A DNA stretch of 64,000 nucleotides from positions 248,001 through 312,000 of the forward strand of contig NZ_BMZT01000003.1 of the NCBI RefSeq assembly GCF_014652935.1, in the 5' to 3' direction. The notes below the pieces were generated by a model, which saw only the letters and a list, made by a program, of their open reading frames with translations, did no database searches and was not told the DNA's origin. A program made the position numbers and the translations under genes. Position 1 is the stretch's first letter. Each line of letters opens with the position of its first letter. This stretch comes from Luteimonas padinae. GTDB taxonomy: Bacteria > Pseudomonadota > Gammaproteobacteria > Xanthomonadales > Xanthomonadaceae. Shown here one piece after another: positions 17,666-28,445 of this stretch.

Positions 17666-20038
17666 TCAGTTCCTCAGCGGCTTGCCGGTCTTGAGCATGT
17701 GCGCGATGCGGGCCTGGGTCTTCTCCTGCTGCGCGAGTTCGACGAAGTGCTGGCGCTCCAGGCGCAGCAACCAGTCCTCGTCGACCACCGCGTTGCGGTC
17801 GACGTCGCCGCCGCTGACCACGGTGGCGATGCGCTGCGCGATCTCGTAGTCGTACTCGCTGATGAAGCGGCCCTCGAGCATGTTCTCCAGCAGCATGCGG
17901 AAGGTGGCGATGCCGACGTCGCCGGCCACGCGGATGCGGCGGGCGGGCAGCGGCGGGCGGTAGCCGGTCTCGGCCAGGCCGCGGGCCTCGGCCTTCGCGA
18001 TGTGCAGCAGTTCGTGGGCGTGGAAAGCGACCTTGTCCTGCGCACGCAGCAGGCCGAGCTCCTTCGCCTCGACGGCCGAAGTGGACACCTTGGCCATCGC
18101 CACGGATTCGAACCAGCCCTTGAGCTCGGCGAACACGTCGCCGTTCGGGCCGGCCGCGTCGGAGGCGCGCACGGCGAACTCCTTCAGGCCGCCGCCGGCC
18201 GGCAGCAGGCCCACGCCGGCCTCGACCAGGCCGATGTAGCTCTCCAGGTGCGCGACCGTGCGCGCGGAATGCATCTGGAACTCGCAGCCGCCGCCCAGCG
18301 CCAGGCCTCGCACCGCGGCCACCACCGGCACCAGCGAGTACTTGAGCGCCAAGCTGGTGGCCTGGAAGTTGGCGACCATCGCCTCGAAGGCGTCGACCTT
18401 GCCGGCCTGGAGCAGGCCCAGCGCGCCGGCCAGGTCGGCACCGGCGGAGAAGGGCTCCTTCGGCTGCCAGATCACCAGGCCGGCAAAATCGCGCTCGGCC
18501 CGCGCCACCGCTTCCTGCAGGCCGTCGAGCACCTGGTCGGAGACGGTGTGCATCTTGGTCTTGAACGAGGCCACGGCGATGTCGTCGCCGTCGCTCCACA
18601 TGCGGATGCCGTCGTTCTCGAACACCGTCTCGCCCTTGGGGAAGGACTCGCCCAGCAGCGGATCGGGAAAGCGCTGGCGCTTGTAGACGGGCAGGGCGGA
18701 GCGGGGCAGGCGGGCGTTCTTGCCGGGGCTGTAGCTGCCCTCGGCCGAATGCACGCCATCGCGGCCGTCGAACACCCAGTCCGGCAGCGGCGCGTCGCTC
18801 ATGGCCTTGCCGGCCACGATGTCGTCGGCGATCCACTGCGCCACCTGCTTCCAGCCCGCGGCCTGCCAGGTCTCGAACGGGCCGAGCGACCAGCCGTAGC
18901 CCCAGCGGATGGCCAGGTCGACGTCGCGTGCGGTCTCTGCGATGTCGGCCAGGTGGTAGGCGGAGTAGTGGAACAGATCGCGGAACACGCCCCACAGGAA
19001 CTTCGCCTGCGGGTGCTCGCTGGCGCGCAGGGCGGCGAACTTCGCCACCGGGTCCTTCGTCTTCAGGATCTCGACCACCTCGTCGGCGGCCTTGCGGTCG
19101 GCCGGGCGGTAGTCCTGCTTCTCCAGGTCCAGGACCAGGATGTCCTTGCCGACCTTGCGGAAGATGCCGGCGCCGGCCTTCTGGCCCAGCGCGCCCTTCT
19201 CGACCAGCGCGGACAGCCACTTGGGCGACTTGAAGTACTTGTGCCAGGGGTCGTCGGGCAGGGTGTCGGCCATGGTCTTGATGACATGCCCCATGGTGTC
19301 CAGGCCGACCACGTCGGAGGTGCGGTAGGTCGCCGACTTCGGGCGCCCGACCAGCGGGCCGGTCAGGGCATCGACCTCGTCGAAGCCCAGGCCGCTCTCC
19401 CGGGTGTGGTGGATCGTCGACAGGATCGAGAACACGCCGATGCGGTTGCCGATGAAGTTGGGGGTGTCGCGCGCGTAGACCACGCCCTTGCCGAGGGTGC
19501 TGGTGAGGAAGGCCTCCAGGCCCTGCAGCACGGCCTTGTCGGTGGTGCGCGCCGGGATCAGCTCGGCCAGGTGCATGTAGCGCGGCGGGTTGAAGAAGTG
19601 CACGCCGCAGAAGCGCGGGCGCAGCTTCTCCGGCAGCGCCTCGGCCAGCTTGTTGATGCCCAGGCCCGAGGTGTTGCTGGCCAGCACGGCGTGGTCGGCC
19701 ACGAAAGGCGCGATCTTTTCGTACAGGTCCTGCTTCCAGTCCATGCGCTCGGCGATGGCCTCGATGATCAGGTCGCAGTCCTTCAGGCGCTGCAGCCCGA
19801 GCTCGTAGTTGGCCGGGGTGATGGCCGCGGCCAGCGACTTCGAGGCCAGCGGCGCAGGGCTGAGCTTGCCAAGACCGGCGATCGCGCGGTTGACGATGCC
19901 GTTGGGGTCGCCTTCCTTGGCAGGCAGGTCGAACAGCACGGTGTCGACGCCGGCGTTGGTGAGGTGGGCGGCAATCTGCGCCCCCATCACGCCGGCGCCG
20001 AGCACGGCGGCGCGACGCACAAGCAGTTTCTCAGTCAT
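17666..20038 (-). CDS. 3-hydroxyacyl-CoA dehydrogenase/enoyl-CoA hydratase, FadN-like domain order
   Basis: 790-residue bifunctional beta-oxidation enzyme. The NAD-binding domain comes first (VLGAGVMGAQIAAHL, about residues 9-23; FCGVHFFNPPRYMHL and DTPNFIGNRIGVF further on). The hydratase/isomerase domain is C-terminal (FSAGADL, then AAVRGLALGGGCEF). This is the reverse of E. coli FadB and matches the Bacillus FadN layout. The ATG at 20038 is preferred over a TTG nine bases earlier: the Shine-Dalgarno AAGGAG lies 9 bases before the ATG but directly touches the TTG. It sits 29 bp after the PsrA-like gene and before fadA, so one promoter at 20725-20754 probably drives all three. Confidence 0.93.
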   Translation of the reverse strand: MTEKLLVRRAAVLGAGVMGAQIAAHLTNAGVDTVLFDLPAKEGDPNGIVNRAIAGLGKLSPAPLASKSLAAAITPANYELGLQRLKDCDLIIEAIAERMDWKQDLYEKIAPFVADHAVLASNTSGLGINKLAEALPEKLRPRFCGVHFFNPPRYMHLAELIPARTTDKAVLQGLEAFLTSTLGKGVVYARDTPNFIGNRIGVFSILSTIHHTRESGLGFDEVDALTGPLVGRPKSATYRTSDVVGLDTMGHVIKTMADTLPDDPWHKYFKSPKWLSALVEKGALGQKAGAGIFRKVGKDILVLDLEKQDYRPADRKAADEVVEILKTKDPVAKFAALRASEHPQAKFLWGVFRDLFHYSAYHLADIAETARDVDLAIRWGYGWSLGPFETWQAAGWKQVAQWIADDIVAGKAMSDAPLPDWVFDGRDGVHSAEGSYSPGKNARLPRSALPVYKRQRFPDPLLGESFPKGETVFENDGIRMWSDGDDIAVASFKTKMHTVSDQVLDGLQEAVARAERDFAGLVIWQPKEPFSAGADLAGALGLLQAGKVDAFEAMVANFQATSLALKYSLVPVVAAVRGLALGGGCEFQMHSARTVAHLESYIGLVEAGVGLLPAGGGLKEFAVRASDAAGPNGDVFAELKGWFESVAMAKVSTSAVEAKELGLLRAQDKVAFHAHELLHIAKAEARGLAETGYRPPLPARRIRVAGDVGIATFRMLLENMLEGRFISEYDYEIAQRIATVVSGGDVDRNAVVDEDWLLRLERQHFVELAQQEKTQARIAHMLKTGKPLRN

Positions 20039-20067
20039 GTTCGGCAACTCCTTGATTTAAATATCGT

Positions 20068-20685
20068 TCAACTCTTGATTCCGGCCGCCGCGAAGCGGAT
20101 CAGCTCGTCCGCGGCACGCTTGCGGTGGGCGACCTCGCTGACCCCGGCGGGACGCTTGATCAGCCCGAAATCGGACATGGCGTAGGTCAGCGCACCGGAC
20201 AGGAAGTCCAGCCGCCAGTACAGCTGCTCCTTTTCGAGCCCCGGCACGCACTGCGCGATCGCGCGCGCGAATTCGCGCAGCACATGGCCGTACTGCTCCG
20301 ACAGGAACTGGCGCAGCCCGTCGTTCTTCTCCGCATAGGCACGCGCGATCACGCGGATGAACGCGGCGCCGCCCTGGCAGTCGCGGGCCACGGCCAGGGC
20401 GGGCTCCACGAAGGCGGCCAGGACCGCTTCGAGCTCGCCCGGCCGGTCCTTCGATGCCTGTTCCAGCTGGCTGAGGCGCTGCCGGCTCATCTCGTCCATC
20501 CGGCGACGGAACACCTCGTTGATGAGGTTTTCCTTGCTGCCGAAGTGGTAGTTGACCGCGGCGATGTTGACGTCGGCGCGGCTGGTGACCTGACGCAGCG
20601 AGGTGCCCAGGAAGCCATGCTGGGCGAACAGCTCCTCGGCGGCGCCGAGGATCCGGTCCTTGGTGGAGAACTGGGTGCTTGCCAT
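20068..20685 (-). CDS. TetR/AcrR-family regulator, PsrA-like
   Basis: 205 residues. The N-terminal helix-turn-helix ([15 protein letters not shown] then [21 protein letters not shown]) is very close in pattern to Pseudomonas PsrA, the fatty-acid-responsive repressor of fadBA. The C-terminal ligand domain holds [17 protein letters not shown], like the PsrA region. Family knowledge: PsrA releases DNA on binding long-chain acyl ligands. The context supports the same job, since the two genes downstream are fad genes and a CAAAC-N4-GTTTG site, the known PsrA recognition form, overlaps its own start of transcription. Regulation of the operon by this protein is inferred, not shown. Confidence 0.88.
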   Translation of the reverse strand: MASTQFSTKDRILGAAEELFAQHGFLGTSLRQVTSRADVNIAAVNYHFGSKENLINEVFRRRMDEMSRQRLSQLEQASKDRPGELEAVLAAFVEPALAVARDCQGGAAFIRVIARAYAEKNDGLRQFLSEQYGHVLREFARAIAQCVPGLEKEQLYWRLDFLSGALTYAMSDFGLIKRPAGVSEVAHRKRAADELIRFAAAGIKS

Positions 20686-20709
20686 GGTGCGCAGGGCCTT
20701 GCCTGAATC

Positions 20710-20723
20710 AAACGCTTGTTTGG
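20710..20723. promoter_or_regulatory. PsrA-type operator
   Basis: Perfect inverted repeat CAAAC-GCTT-GTTTG. It lies immediately downstream of the -10 box of the promoter at 20725-20754, covering the expected start of transcription, a classical repressor position. Confidence 0.75.
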
Positions 20724-20724
20724 A

Positions 20725-20754
20725 TACTAGGCGGGCCCGGGGCGGCCGGTCAAA
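20725..20754 (-). promoter_or_regulatory. Promoter of the psrA-like/fad operon
   Basis: Minus strand: -35 TTGACC (20749-20754), 18-bp spacer, -10 TAGTAT (20725-20730). The start of transcription would be near 20718, inside the operator. Confidence 0.7.
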
Positions 20755-20906
20755 TGGAAAAAGTTCAGGACCGCGCGTGCAGGCGGCGCATCCGATCCGC
20801 TAGAATTACTCCAGCCTTGTCGGCTAAACCCGCGCCCCGGCGTGGGTTTTTCCATGTTACCGTGTGTCGGCCTGGAAGGCCGGCACCTCATCCCGGAGAC
20901 CTCCCC

Positions 20907-21332
20907 ATGGCGCTCGAGCGCACCCTGTCCATCATCAAGCCCGATGCCGTTGCCAAGAACGTCATCGGCGAAATCTATTCCCGCTTCGAGAAGGTCGGCC
21001 TGAAGATCGCCGCCGCGAAGATGAAGCAGCTCTCGCGCGCCGAGGCCGAGGGCTTCTACGCCGTGCACCGCGAGCGTCCGTTCTTCAACGCCCTGGTCGA
21101 GTTCATGATCAGCGGGCCGGTGATGATCCAGGTCCTGGAAGGCGAGAACGCCGTCCTCAAGCACCGTGACCTGATGGGCGCCACCAACCCGAAGGAAGCC
21201 GCCGCCGGCACCATCCGCGCCGACTTCGCCGACTCGATCGACGCCAACGCCGTGCACGGTTCCGACGCCGCCGAAACCGCCGCCTTCGAGATCGCGTACT
21301 TCTTCCCGTCGACGGACGTCTACGGTCGTTGA
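20907..21332 (+). CDS. ndk: Nucleoside diphosphate kinase
   Basis: Balances nucleoside triphosphate pools by phosphate transfer through a histidine. 141 residues, full length. Starts [15 protein letters not shown]. The catalytic His is in [12 protein letters not shown] (about residue 117). A TAGAAT box at 20801-20806 is a probable -10, giving a leader of about 95 bases. It is divergent from the PsrA-like gene. First gene of the conserved ndk-rlmN-pilF-rodZ-yfgM-bamB-der series; separated from rlmN by a palindromic repeat element. Confidence 0.97.
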   Translation: MALERTLSIIKPDAVAKNVIGEIYSRFEKVGLKIAAAKMKQLSRAEAEGFYAVHRERPFFNALVEFMISGPVMIQVLEGENAVLKHRDLMGATNPKEAAAGTIRADFADSIDANAVHGSDAAETAAFEIAYFFPSTDVYGR

Positions 21333-21341
21333 TTCTTTTTT

Positions 21342-21474
21342 GCCACAAGATTACGCGGATCACGCGGATGAACACGGATAAAGCAAACAGATCCGAAATC
21401 AGGGCTTTCCACCTGTCTTCATGCTTCTGCTCTATCCGCGCAAATCCGCGTGATCCGCGTTCATCCGTGGCAAA
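21342..21474. repeat. CGCGGAT-type palindromic repeat element, copy 1
   Basis: About 133 bp in which repeated CGCGGAT/CACGGAT units on the left (21342-21388) are met by their inverted equivalents on the right (21425-21474, ATCCGCG units ending CCGTGGCAAA). It fills nearly all of the ndk-rlmN gap. The same units recur between orn and ppsA (42402-42633). It would form a long RNA hairpin between the two genes. Confidence 0.8.
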
Positions 21475-21498
21475 GGCTTTTGCTCTTCCGACAGTCCC

Positions 21499-22639
<1,141 letters not shown>

Positions 22640-22653
<14 letters not shown>

Positions 22654-23467
22654 GCTGGCTGCCTGCGCGATGGCGGTGGCCGTGCTGGCGTCCACCGCCG
22701 GCTGCGCGCGGCTGAGCTTCATCAAGCCGAGCGCCGAGCGTGGCAGGTCCGAACAGGTGGCGCCGGTCTATGACGTCAGCGGCAAGCGCGGCAGCGGCCG
22801 GTCCGACGACAATCCCCGCGTCCACCTGCTGCGCGGCGAGCAGGCGCTGCGCGAGGGTCGCGCGGCCGATGCCGAGGCCGAAGCCCGCAAGGCGCTGCGG
22901 ATCGATGGCAGCAGCGAACTCGCGCATACGCTGCTGGCGCTGTCGCTGGATCGCCAGGGACGCACCGCAGATGCCGGCGAGCACTATGCGCGCGCCGCGG
23001 AGCTGGCGCCGGGCTCGGGCGCGGCGCTGAACAACTACGGCAGCTGGCTGTGCCTCAACGGCCGCGCGCCCGAAGCGATGACGTGGTTCGACCGCGCCCT
23101 GGCCGACCGCAGCTATGCCAGCCCGGCCTCCGCGCTGGCCAATGCCGGCGCCTGCGCGGTCGAAGGCGGCCAGCCGGCGCGGGCCGAGCGCGATCTGCGC
23201 GCCGCCCTGCGCCTGGATCCGGTGAATGCTGTTGCGCTCGAAGCGCTGGCGCGGCATCTTTACCGGCTGGGGGAATACTTCGAGGCACGGGCGTTTTCGC
23301 AGCGCCGTCTCGATGCGGCACAGGCTTCGCCGGCCGCGCTACTACTTGCGTCACAGATCGAGGACAAGCTCGGCGACAAGGCTGCCGCCGCTCGTTATGT
23401 TCAGCGCCTGCGGTCGGAGTTTCCGCACGCGCCAGCAAGGCTGCCCGGGGACAGCACTTCACGATGA
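22640..23467 (+). CDS. pilF: Type IV pilus biogenesis/stability lipoprotein PilW (PilF)
   Basis: 275-residue outer-membrane lipoprotein (pilotin) that helps the PilQ secretin assemble. The signal peptide ends in the lipobox STAGC with Cys22. Behind a short linker lie TPR repeats (about residues 60-260), e.g. [20 protein letters not shown]. Position between rlmN and rodZ is the conserved one. The ATG at 22640 was chosen for the signal peptide; it overlaps rlmN by 14 bp, and the stop overlaps the rodZ ATG by 4 bp. Confidence 0.92.
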
Positions 23468-24279
23468 TGCCGTCAGACCACAACACGACCGACGCCAACC
23501 ATGGCTGCGGCCAGCGCCTCCGCACCGCCCGCGAGGCCGCCGGCCTCTCCATCCAGGACGTCGCCAGCCGGCTGAAGATGCCGGTGCGCGTGGTCGAATC
23601 GCTCGAGGCTGAGGACTGGAGCCGCCTCGGCGCACCGGTCTTCATCCGCGGGCAGCTGCGCAGCTACGGGCGCCTGCTTGGACTCGCCACCTCGACGGTC
23701 CACGCGGCCTCCGGAGTCGAACCGGTCCGGCCGGTGGAGCTCAAGCCGCGCACCTACGTGCCGCGCATGCGCATCATCGCCGAGCAGTCCGCGCGCCGCC
23801 TGGTCTACGTGGTGATCACCGCCGCGATCGCGCTGCCGGTGTGGCTGGCGACCCGGCCGCACCTTGCGCCGCAGGACACGGTGTCGGGGTCGCTGGACGT
23901 CCCGGTCGGTGCGGTGGGCGAACCCGAGGCTTCCCGCGGTCCGACCGCCCTGGTGGCCTCCATGGCGCCGGTCCCGCAGCGCACCGCTCCGCAGGCGGCG
24001 CCGGCCGTCGCCGCCCCCGCGCTGGAGTTCGAGCTGTCGGACGACAGCTGGGTCGAGATCAGCGCTCCCGATGGACGCGTGCTCGAGCAGACCCTGCTGC
24101 GTGCCGGCGAGATCCGCGGCTTCGCGGCCGGCGAAGTGGGCGCGGTGGTGCTCGGCAACGCCGACGCGGTCGACGTGCGCGCCAACGGCGAGACGCAGGA
24201 CATCTCGCCCTACCTCCGGGCGAACGTCGCCCGCTTTACGGTATCCTCTGACGGTTCGCTCGCGCCCGCCGGCCACTGA
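23464..24279 (+). CDS. RodZ-like helix-turn-helix membrane protein
   Basis: 271 residues. An N-terminal HTH of the HTH_25 type (RLRTAREAAGLSIQDVASRL, about 17-36) is followed by a single transmembrane helix (LVYVVITAAIALPVWLA, about 117-133), an Ala/Pro-rich linker, and a C-terminal beta domain (FELSDDSWVEISAPDGRVL) like DUF4115 of RodZ. RodZ links MreB to the membrane to keep rod shape. Two neighbouring ATGs (23464, 23467) are possible. It is coupled to pilF by ATGA. In E. coli ispG and hisS follow here; they are not present in this cluster. Confidence 0.85.
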   Translation: MMPSDHNTTDANHGCGQRLRTAREAAGLSIQDVASRLKMPVRVVESLEAEDWSRLGAPVFIRGQLRSYGRLLGLATSTVHAASGVEPVRPVELKPRTYVPRMRIIAEQSARRLVYVVITAAIALPVWLATRPHLAPQDTVSGSLDVPVGAVGEPEASRGPTALVASMAPVPQRTAPQAAPAVAAPALEFELSDDSWVEISAPDGRVLEQTLLRAGEIRGFAAGEVGAVVLGNADAVDVRANGETQDISPYLRANVARFTVSSDGSLAPAGH

Positions 24280-24331
24280 GCCCGGCGCAGCGGCTGCGAC
24301 GGTCCCTCCGGGACCCCGCGCATGAAACCGG

Positions 24332-24359
24332 CGGCCCGCTCGCGGGCCGTTCCCTTTCC
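24332..24359 (+). terminator. Possible terminator/attenuator before yfgM
   Basis: 8-bp GC stem CGGCCCGC/GCGGGCCG with a 2-base loop, then TTCCCTTTCC. It lies in the 130-bp rodZ-yfgM gap; a smaller hairpin (GGTCCC/GGGACC) precedes it. The tail is mixed, so termination is uncertain. Confidence 0.35.
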
Positions 24360-24409
24360 GGTGTCCACACGCCCGTCGGCGGCGTGGCGCCCAGCATGAT
24401 CGGAAGAAC

Positions 24410-25054
24410 ATGGCAGTAGACGAGTTGCTCGACGAGCACGAACAGGGCGAACGCGTACGCCAGTGGATCCGGCAGAACGCCATCGGGGTGGTCGGCGGCA
24501 TCGCGGTCGCGCTGGTCCTGGTCTACGGCTGGGGCAAGTGGCAGGACCACCTGCACGGCCAGCGCGTCGCCAAGGGCGAGGCCTATACCGCGTTCAACGA
24601 AGCGCTCGCGGCGGATGACCTCGAGCAGGCGCGCAGCCTGGCCGATTCGGCGGGTCTTTCCGAGGGTGTGTACGCCAGCCTGGTGCCGCTCGACCTGGCG
24701 GCCGCCCAGGTCCGCGCCGGCGACAGCGAGGCGGCGATCGCGACGCTCTCGGGCATCCGCGACGCGGACCCGGCGCTGGCGCCGGTCATCGCGCGCCGGC
24801 TGGCGGTGCTGCTGATCGACGCGGGGCGCACCGACGAGGCCCTGGCCGCGCTCGGCGACGCCCGCGACGCCGGCAGCCTGGAAGTCCGCGGCGACGCCGA
24901 ACGGGCCGCCGGGCGCATGGAGCAGGCCCGCGAGGCCTACGCCGCCGCGCTTGCGGCGCTCGACGAGACCGCCCCCCAGCGCGGGCTGGTGCGGATCAAA
25001 CTGATCGATGCCGGCGGTACCCCCGCCGCGGATGACGGGGAGCAGGCCCGATGA
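24410..25054 (+). CDS. yfgM: YfgM-family TPR inner-membrane protein
   Basis: 214 residues. A short cytoplasmic N terminus, one transmembrane helix (GVVGGIAVALVLVYGWG, about 26-42) and a periplasmic TPR-like domain (TPR_21 type) to the end. YfgM works with the SecYEG/PpiD periplasmic chaperone network in E. coli. The stop overlaps the bamB ATG by 4 bp. Position directly before bamB-der is the standard one. Confidence 0.9.
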   Translation: MAVDELLDEHEQGERVRQWIRQNAIGVVGGIAVALVLVYGWGKWQDHLHGQRVAKGEAYTAFNEALAADDLEQARSLADSAGLSEGVYASLVPLDLAAAQVRAGDSEAAIATLSGIRDADPALAPVIARRLAVLLIDAGRTDEALAALGDARDAGSLEVRGDAERAAGRMEQAREAYAAALAALDETAPQRGLVRIKLIDAGGTPAADDGEQAR

Positions 25055-26259
25055 GCGCACAGATCTCCAATTCCACGCCTCGCGGCCTGCGCCTCGCCGG
25101 CCGCGCCGCCGTCGTGCTCGCCTGCCTGAGCGTGGCCACCGGCTGCAGCACCGTGCGCGGCTGGTTCTCCAGCGGCGACAAGGACGAGGTCCAGACCGAG
25201 CCGGCCGAGCTGGTCGAGTTCCAGTCCCAAGCCACGCCCAGCCGGCTGTGGACGGCGAGCGCCGGCAAGGGCGACGGCAACACCGGCGTGCGCCAGGGCG
25301 CGTTCATCGCCGACGGCGTGGTGTACGCCGCGTCGGTGGAAGGCGGGGTGCGCGCTTTCGACCTGCAGAGCGGCAACAGCCTCTGGCGGCACGAATCGGA
25401 CCTGCGCCTGTCCGGTGGTCCCGGCGCCGGCGACGGCCTGGTCGTGGCCGGCTCGCTCGACGGCGAGGTGGTCGCGCTGGACGCGGCCAGCGGCGCGCTG
25501 CGCTGGACCGCCAAGGTGCCCAACGAGGTCATCGCACGCCCGGCGGTCGGCCAGGGCCTGGTCGTGGTCCGCTCGAACGACGGGCGCGTCACTGCGTTCG
25601 ACGCCGCCAGCGGCGAGCGCCGCTGGTTCTGGATCGAGGAGCTGCCCACCCTGACCGTGCGCGGCAACGCGCCGGTCGCGCTCGCCCCGGGCTACGCCTT
25701 CGTCGGCACCGACGAGGGCGACCTGGTCGCGCTGTCGCTCACCGACGGACGCAAGATGTGGGAGCAGGCGGTCGCCCTGCCTGACGGGCGCACCGAGCTT
25801 GAGCGCATGGCCGACATCGACGGTGCGCCCGTGGTCGATGGCCCCGCCGTCATCGCCAGCAGCTACAAGAACCGCACCATGGCCTTCGAAGGCCCGTCCG
25901 GCCGGCCGCTCTGGGCCGCCGAGAGCGGCGGCGCCGGCAGCGTCGGCGTCGCAGACGACCGCGTGGTCGTGAGCGACGCCGCCGGCACCGTCTGGGCCAT
26001 CGACAAGTACGTCGGCACGTCCTACTGGCGCCAGCCGGCGCTGGCCCGCCGCAACCTGAGCCCGGCGGTCGTGCACGGCGCCTACGCCGTGGTCGGCGAC
26101 CTCGAGGGCTACCTGCACTGGATGCGGCTGTCCGACGGCGAGTTCGCCGCGCGCACGCGCGCCGGCCGCTCCGCCATCGCGGCGCATCCGGTGGTGGCCG
26201 ACGGCGTGATGGTGGTGCAGAACGTCGACGGCGACCTCAGCGCCTGGCGCATCGACTGA
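25051..26259 (+). CDS. bamB: Outer-membrane protein assembly factor BamB
   Basis: 402-residue lipoprotein subunit of the BAM complex, which inserts beta-barrels in the outer membrane. The signal peptide ends at SVATGC with Cys32 for lipidation. The rest is an eight-bladed PQQ-type propeller, with blades recognisable from repeats such as VYAASVEGGVRAFDLQSGN and VVAGSLDGEVVALDAASGA. Normal length. Coupled to yfgM by ATGA. Confidence 0.95.
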   Translation: MSAQISNSTPRGLRLAGRAAVVLACLSVATGCSTVRGWFSSGDKDEVQTEPAELVEFQSQATPSRLWTASAGKGDGNTGVRQGAFIADGVVYAASVEGGVRAFDLQSGNSLWRHESDLRLSGGPGAGDGLVVAGSLDGEVVALDAASGALRWTAKVPNEVIARPAVGQGLVVVRSNDGRVTAFDAASGERRWFWIEELPTLTVRGNAPVALAPGYAFVGTDEGDLVALSLTDGRKMWEQAVALPDGRTELERMADIDGAPVVDGPAVIASSYKNRTMAFEGPSGRPLWAAESGGAGSVGVADDRVVVSDAAGTVWAIDKYVGTSYWRQPALARRNLSPAVVHGAYAVVGDLEGYLHWMRLSDGEFAARTRAGRSAIAAHPVVADGVMVVQNVDGDLSAWRID

Positions 26260-26350
26260 ACCCCGCGAATTGGCGGGACATCGCGGCCCCGGGTAGTCTC
26301 TGCCCGGGGCCGCGCGTTTCCCGCATCCACGAACCAAGGCACGACATCCC

Positions 26351-27766
26351 ATGCTTCCCCTGGTCGCCCTGGTGGGCCGTCCCAACGTCGGCAAGTCGAC
26401 GCTCTTCAACGCCCTGACGCGCACGCGTGACGCGCTCGTGCACGACCAGCCGGGGGTCACCCGCGACCGCCACTACGGCGTGTGCCGGCTCGACGAGGCG
26501 CGGCCCTTCGCGCTGGTCGACACCGGCGGCATCGCCGATGGCGGCGTGCACCTCGTCACCGGCGACCTGGCCGGCGCGACCGCGCGCCAGGCCCGCGCCG
26601 GCGCCGACGAGGCCGACCTGGTGCTGTTCGTGGTCGATGGCCGCGAAGGTCCGTCGTCGGTCGACGACGAGATCCTCGCGTGGCTGCGCAAGTCCGACAA
26701 GCCGGTGTTCCTGGTGGTCAACAAGACCGATGGCGTGGACGCACGCGCCGCGCTGGCGGAATTCGCGCGCTACGGCTTCCGCGACGTCGTGCCGGTCTCG
26801 TCCGCGCACCGCCAGGGCCTCGACGACCTGGTCGAGGCGATCCACGAACGCCTGCCGGAGCAGGGCGCCACCGAAGTCCCCGACAACGACCCGGACCGCA
26901 TCCGCATCGCCTTCGTCGGCCGTCCGAACGTGGGCAAGTCGACCCTGGTCAACCGCATCCTCGGCGAGGAGCGGATGATCGCCTCCGACGTCGCCGGCAC
27001 CACCCGCGATTCCATCTCCGCCGACCTCGAGCGCGACGGCCGCCTGTACCGGCTGGTCGACACCGCCGGCATCCGCCGCAAGTCGCGGGTCGACGAGGCG
27101 GTGGAGACCTTCTCGATCATCAAGACGCTGGAGTCGATCGAGCACTGCCAGGTCGCCGTGGTGCTGATCGACGCCCGCGAGGGCGTGACCGACCAGGACG
27201 CCAGCGTGCTCGGCGCCGTGCTCGACGCGGGGCGCGCGCTGGTGATCGCCGTCAACAAGTGGGACGGCCTGGACACCTACCAGCGCGAACAGGTCGAGGC
27301 GCTGCTGTCGCGCAAGCTGGCCTTCGTGCCCTGGGCCGAGGCCGTGCGCATCAGTGCGCTGCACGGCTCCGGCCTGCGCGAGCTGTTCCGCGCGATCCAC
27401 CGCGCGCATGCTTCGGCCACGCGCAGTTTCAGCACCGCCGAGGTCACGCGCGCGGTCGAGATCGCGGCCGAGGCCAGCCCGCCGCCGGTGGTGCGCGGCC
27501 ATGCCGCCAAGCTGCGTTTCGCGCATCCGGGAGGCGAGAGCCCGCCGACCATCATCGTGCACGGCACCCGCCTGCGTACGCTGTCGGACAGCTACAAGCG
27601 CTACCTCGAGAACTTCTTCCGCAAGCGCTTCAAGCTGGTCGGCACGCCGGTGCGCTTCGTGTTCAAGGAGGGCGAGAACCCCTACAAGGACAAGAAGAAC
27701 GTGCTGTCCGAGCGCCAGGTGGCGAAGAAGAAGCGCCTGATCCGTCACGCCAAGCGCGGGAAGTGA
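26351..27766 (+). CDS. der: Ribosome biogenesis GTPase Der (EngA)
   Basis: 471 residues with two tandem G domains, each with GRPNVGKST (about residues 9-17 and 196-204), DTGGI/DTAGI and NKTD/NKWD motifs, followed by a KH-like C-terminal domain with [19 protein letters not shown]. Essential for 50S subunit maturation. It follows bamB as in most gammaproteobacteria. The stop overlaps the GTG start of mobA (GTGA). Confidence 0.97.
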   Translation: MLPLVALVGRPNVGKSTLFNALTRTRDALVHDQPGVTRDRHYGVCRLDEARPFALVDTGGIADGGVHLVTGDLAGATARQARAGADEADLVLFVVDGREGPSSVDDEILAWLRKSDKPVFLVVNKTDGVDARAALAEFARYGFRDVVPVSSAHRQGLDDLVEAIHERLPEQGATEVPDNDPDRIRIAFVGRPNVGKSTLVNRILGEERMIASDVAGTTRDSISADLERDGRLYRLVDTAGIRRKSRVDEAVETFSIIKTLESIEHCQVAVVLIDAREGVTDQDASVLGAVLDAGRALVIAVNKWDGLDTYQREQVEALLSRKLAFVPWAEAVRISALHGSGLRELFRAIHRAHASATRSFSTAEVTRAVEIAAEASPPPVVRGHAAKLRFAHPGGESPPTIIVHGTRLRTLSDSYKRYLENFFRKRFKLVGTPVRFVFKEGENPYKDKKNVLSERQVAKKKRLIRHAKRGK

Positions 27767-28335
27767 ACCAGGCGGCGACCACGCTCGGGCTGCTGGCAGG
27801 CGGGCGCGCCACGCGCCTGGGTGGCCTCGACAAGGCCTGGCTGCAGCGCGGCGGAGTGCCGCAGGTGGTCCGCCTGGCCGGACGCGTGCGCGGCGAGGTC
27901 GACGCGGTGCTGGTCTCCGCCAACCGGGACCACGGCCGCTATGCCGCCCACGATCTGGTTCCGGTGGCCGACCGACATCCGGACCTCGGGCCCTTGGGTG
28001 GGCTGGATGCCCTGGCCGCCGCCTGCGCGACGCCGTGGCTGCTCACGCTCCCGGTGGATCTGGTGTCGGTCAACGACTGCCTGCTGCGCAACCTGCGCGC
28101 CGCGGGCGGGGAGGGCGCCTGGGCCGAGGACGACGATGGCCGCCAGCCGCTGGTGGCGCTGTGGCGCGTCGAGGCGCTGCGCGCGGCGCTGCCGGCCGCG
28201 CTGGAGTCCGGCGACTTGGCGGTGCGCACGCTGCAGGCGCGGCTCGGAATGGTCGGCGTGCGCTTCGCCGGCCTGCGCTTCGGCAACCTCAACACGCCCG
28301 ATGACCTCGCCGCCGCCGGCTGCACGCCGGGATGA
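27763..28335 (+). CDS. mobA: Molybdenum cofactor guanylyltransferase
   Basis: 190 residues of the MobA/IspD-like nucleotidyltransferase family, joining GMP to molybdopterin. The N-terminal signature is slightly modified: [19 protein letters not shown] (usual form LAGGxSxRMGxDK). PLGGLDAL and LPVDLVSV (metal-binding Asp) follow. The start is GTG at 27763, overlapping the der stop by 4 bp; that GTG is the first initiator in the frame after der. The rhodanese-MoeB gene follows, so a molybdopterin theme is possible. Confidence 0.85.
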   Translation: MNQAATTLGLLAGGRATRLGGLDKAWLQRGGVPQVVRLAGRVRGEVDAVLVSANRDHGRYAAHDLVPVADRHPDLGPLGGLDALAAACATPWLLTLPVDLVSVNDCLLRNLRAAGGEGAWAEDDDGRQPLVALWRVEALRAALPAALESGDLAVRTLQARLGMVGVRFAGLRFGNLNTPDDLAAAGCTPG

Positions 28336-28445
28336 ACGCTGCGTGCCGCGGCGGGAGCGGCGCGGGCGGATGGCTTGGCGTAGGGTAGGCGGATCTCGGG
28401 TTGGCCGCAGTCGGCGGGAGTGGGGCGGTGGCGGATAATCGCGGC

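Noticed and set aside
20039..20047. TTG start for the dehydrogenase/hydratase gene
   Set aside because: The Shine-Dalgarno AAGGAG directly abuts the TTG, leaving no spacing; the ATG nine bases later is placed correctly.
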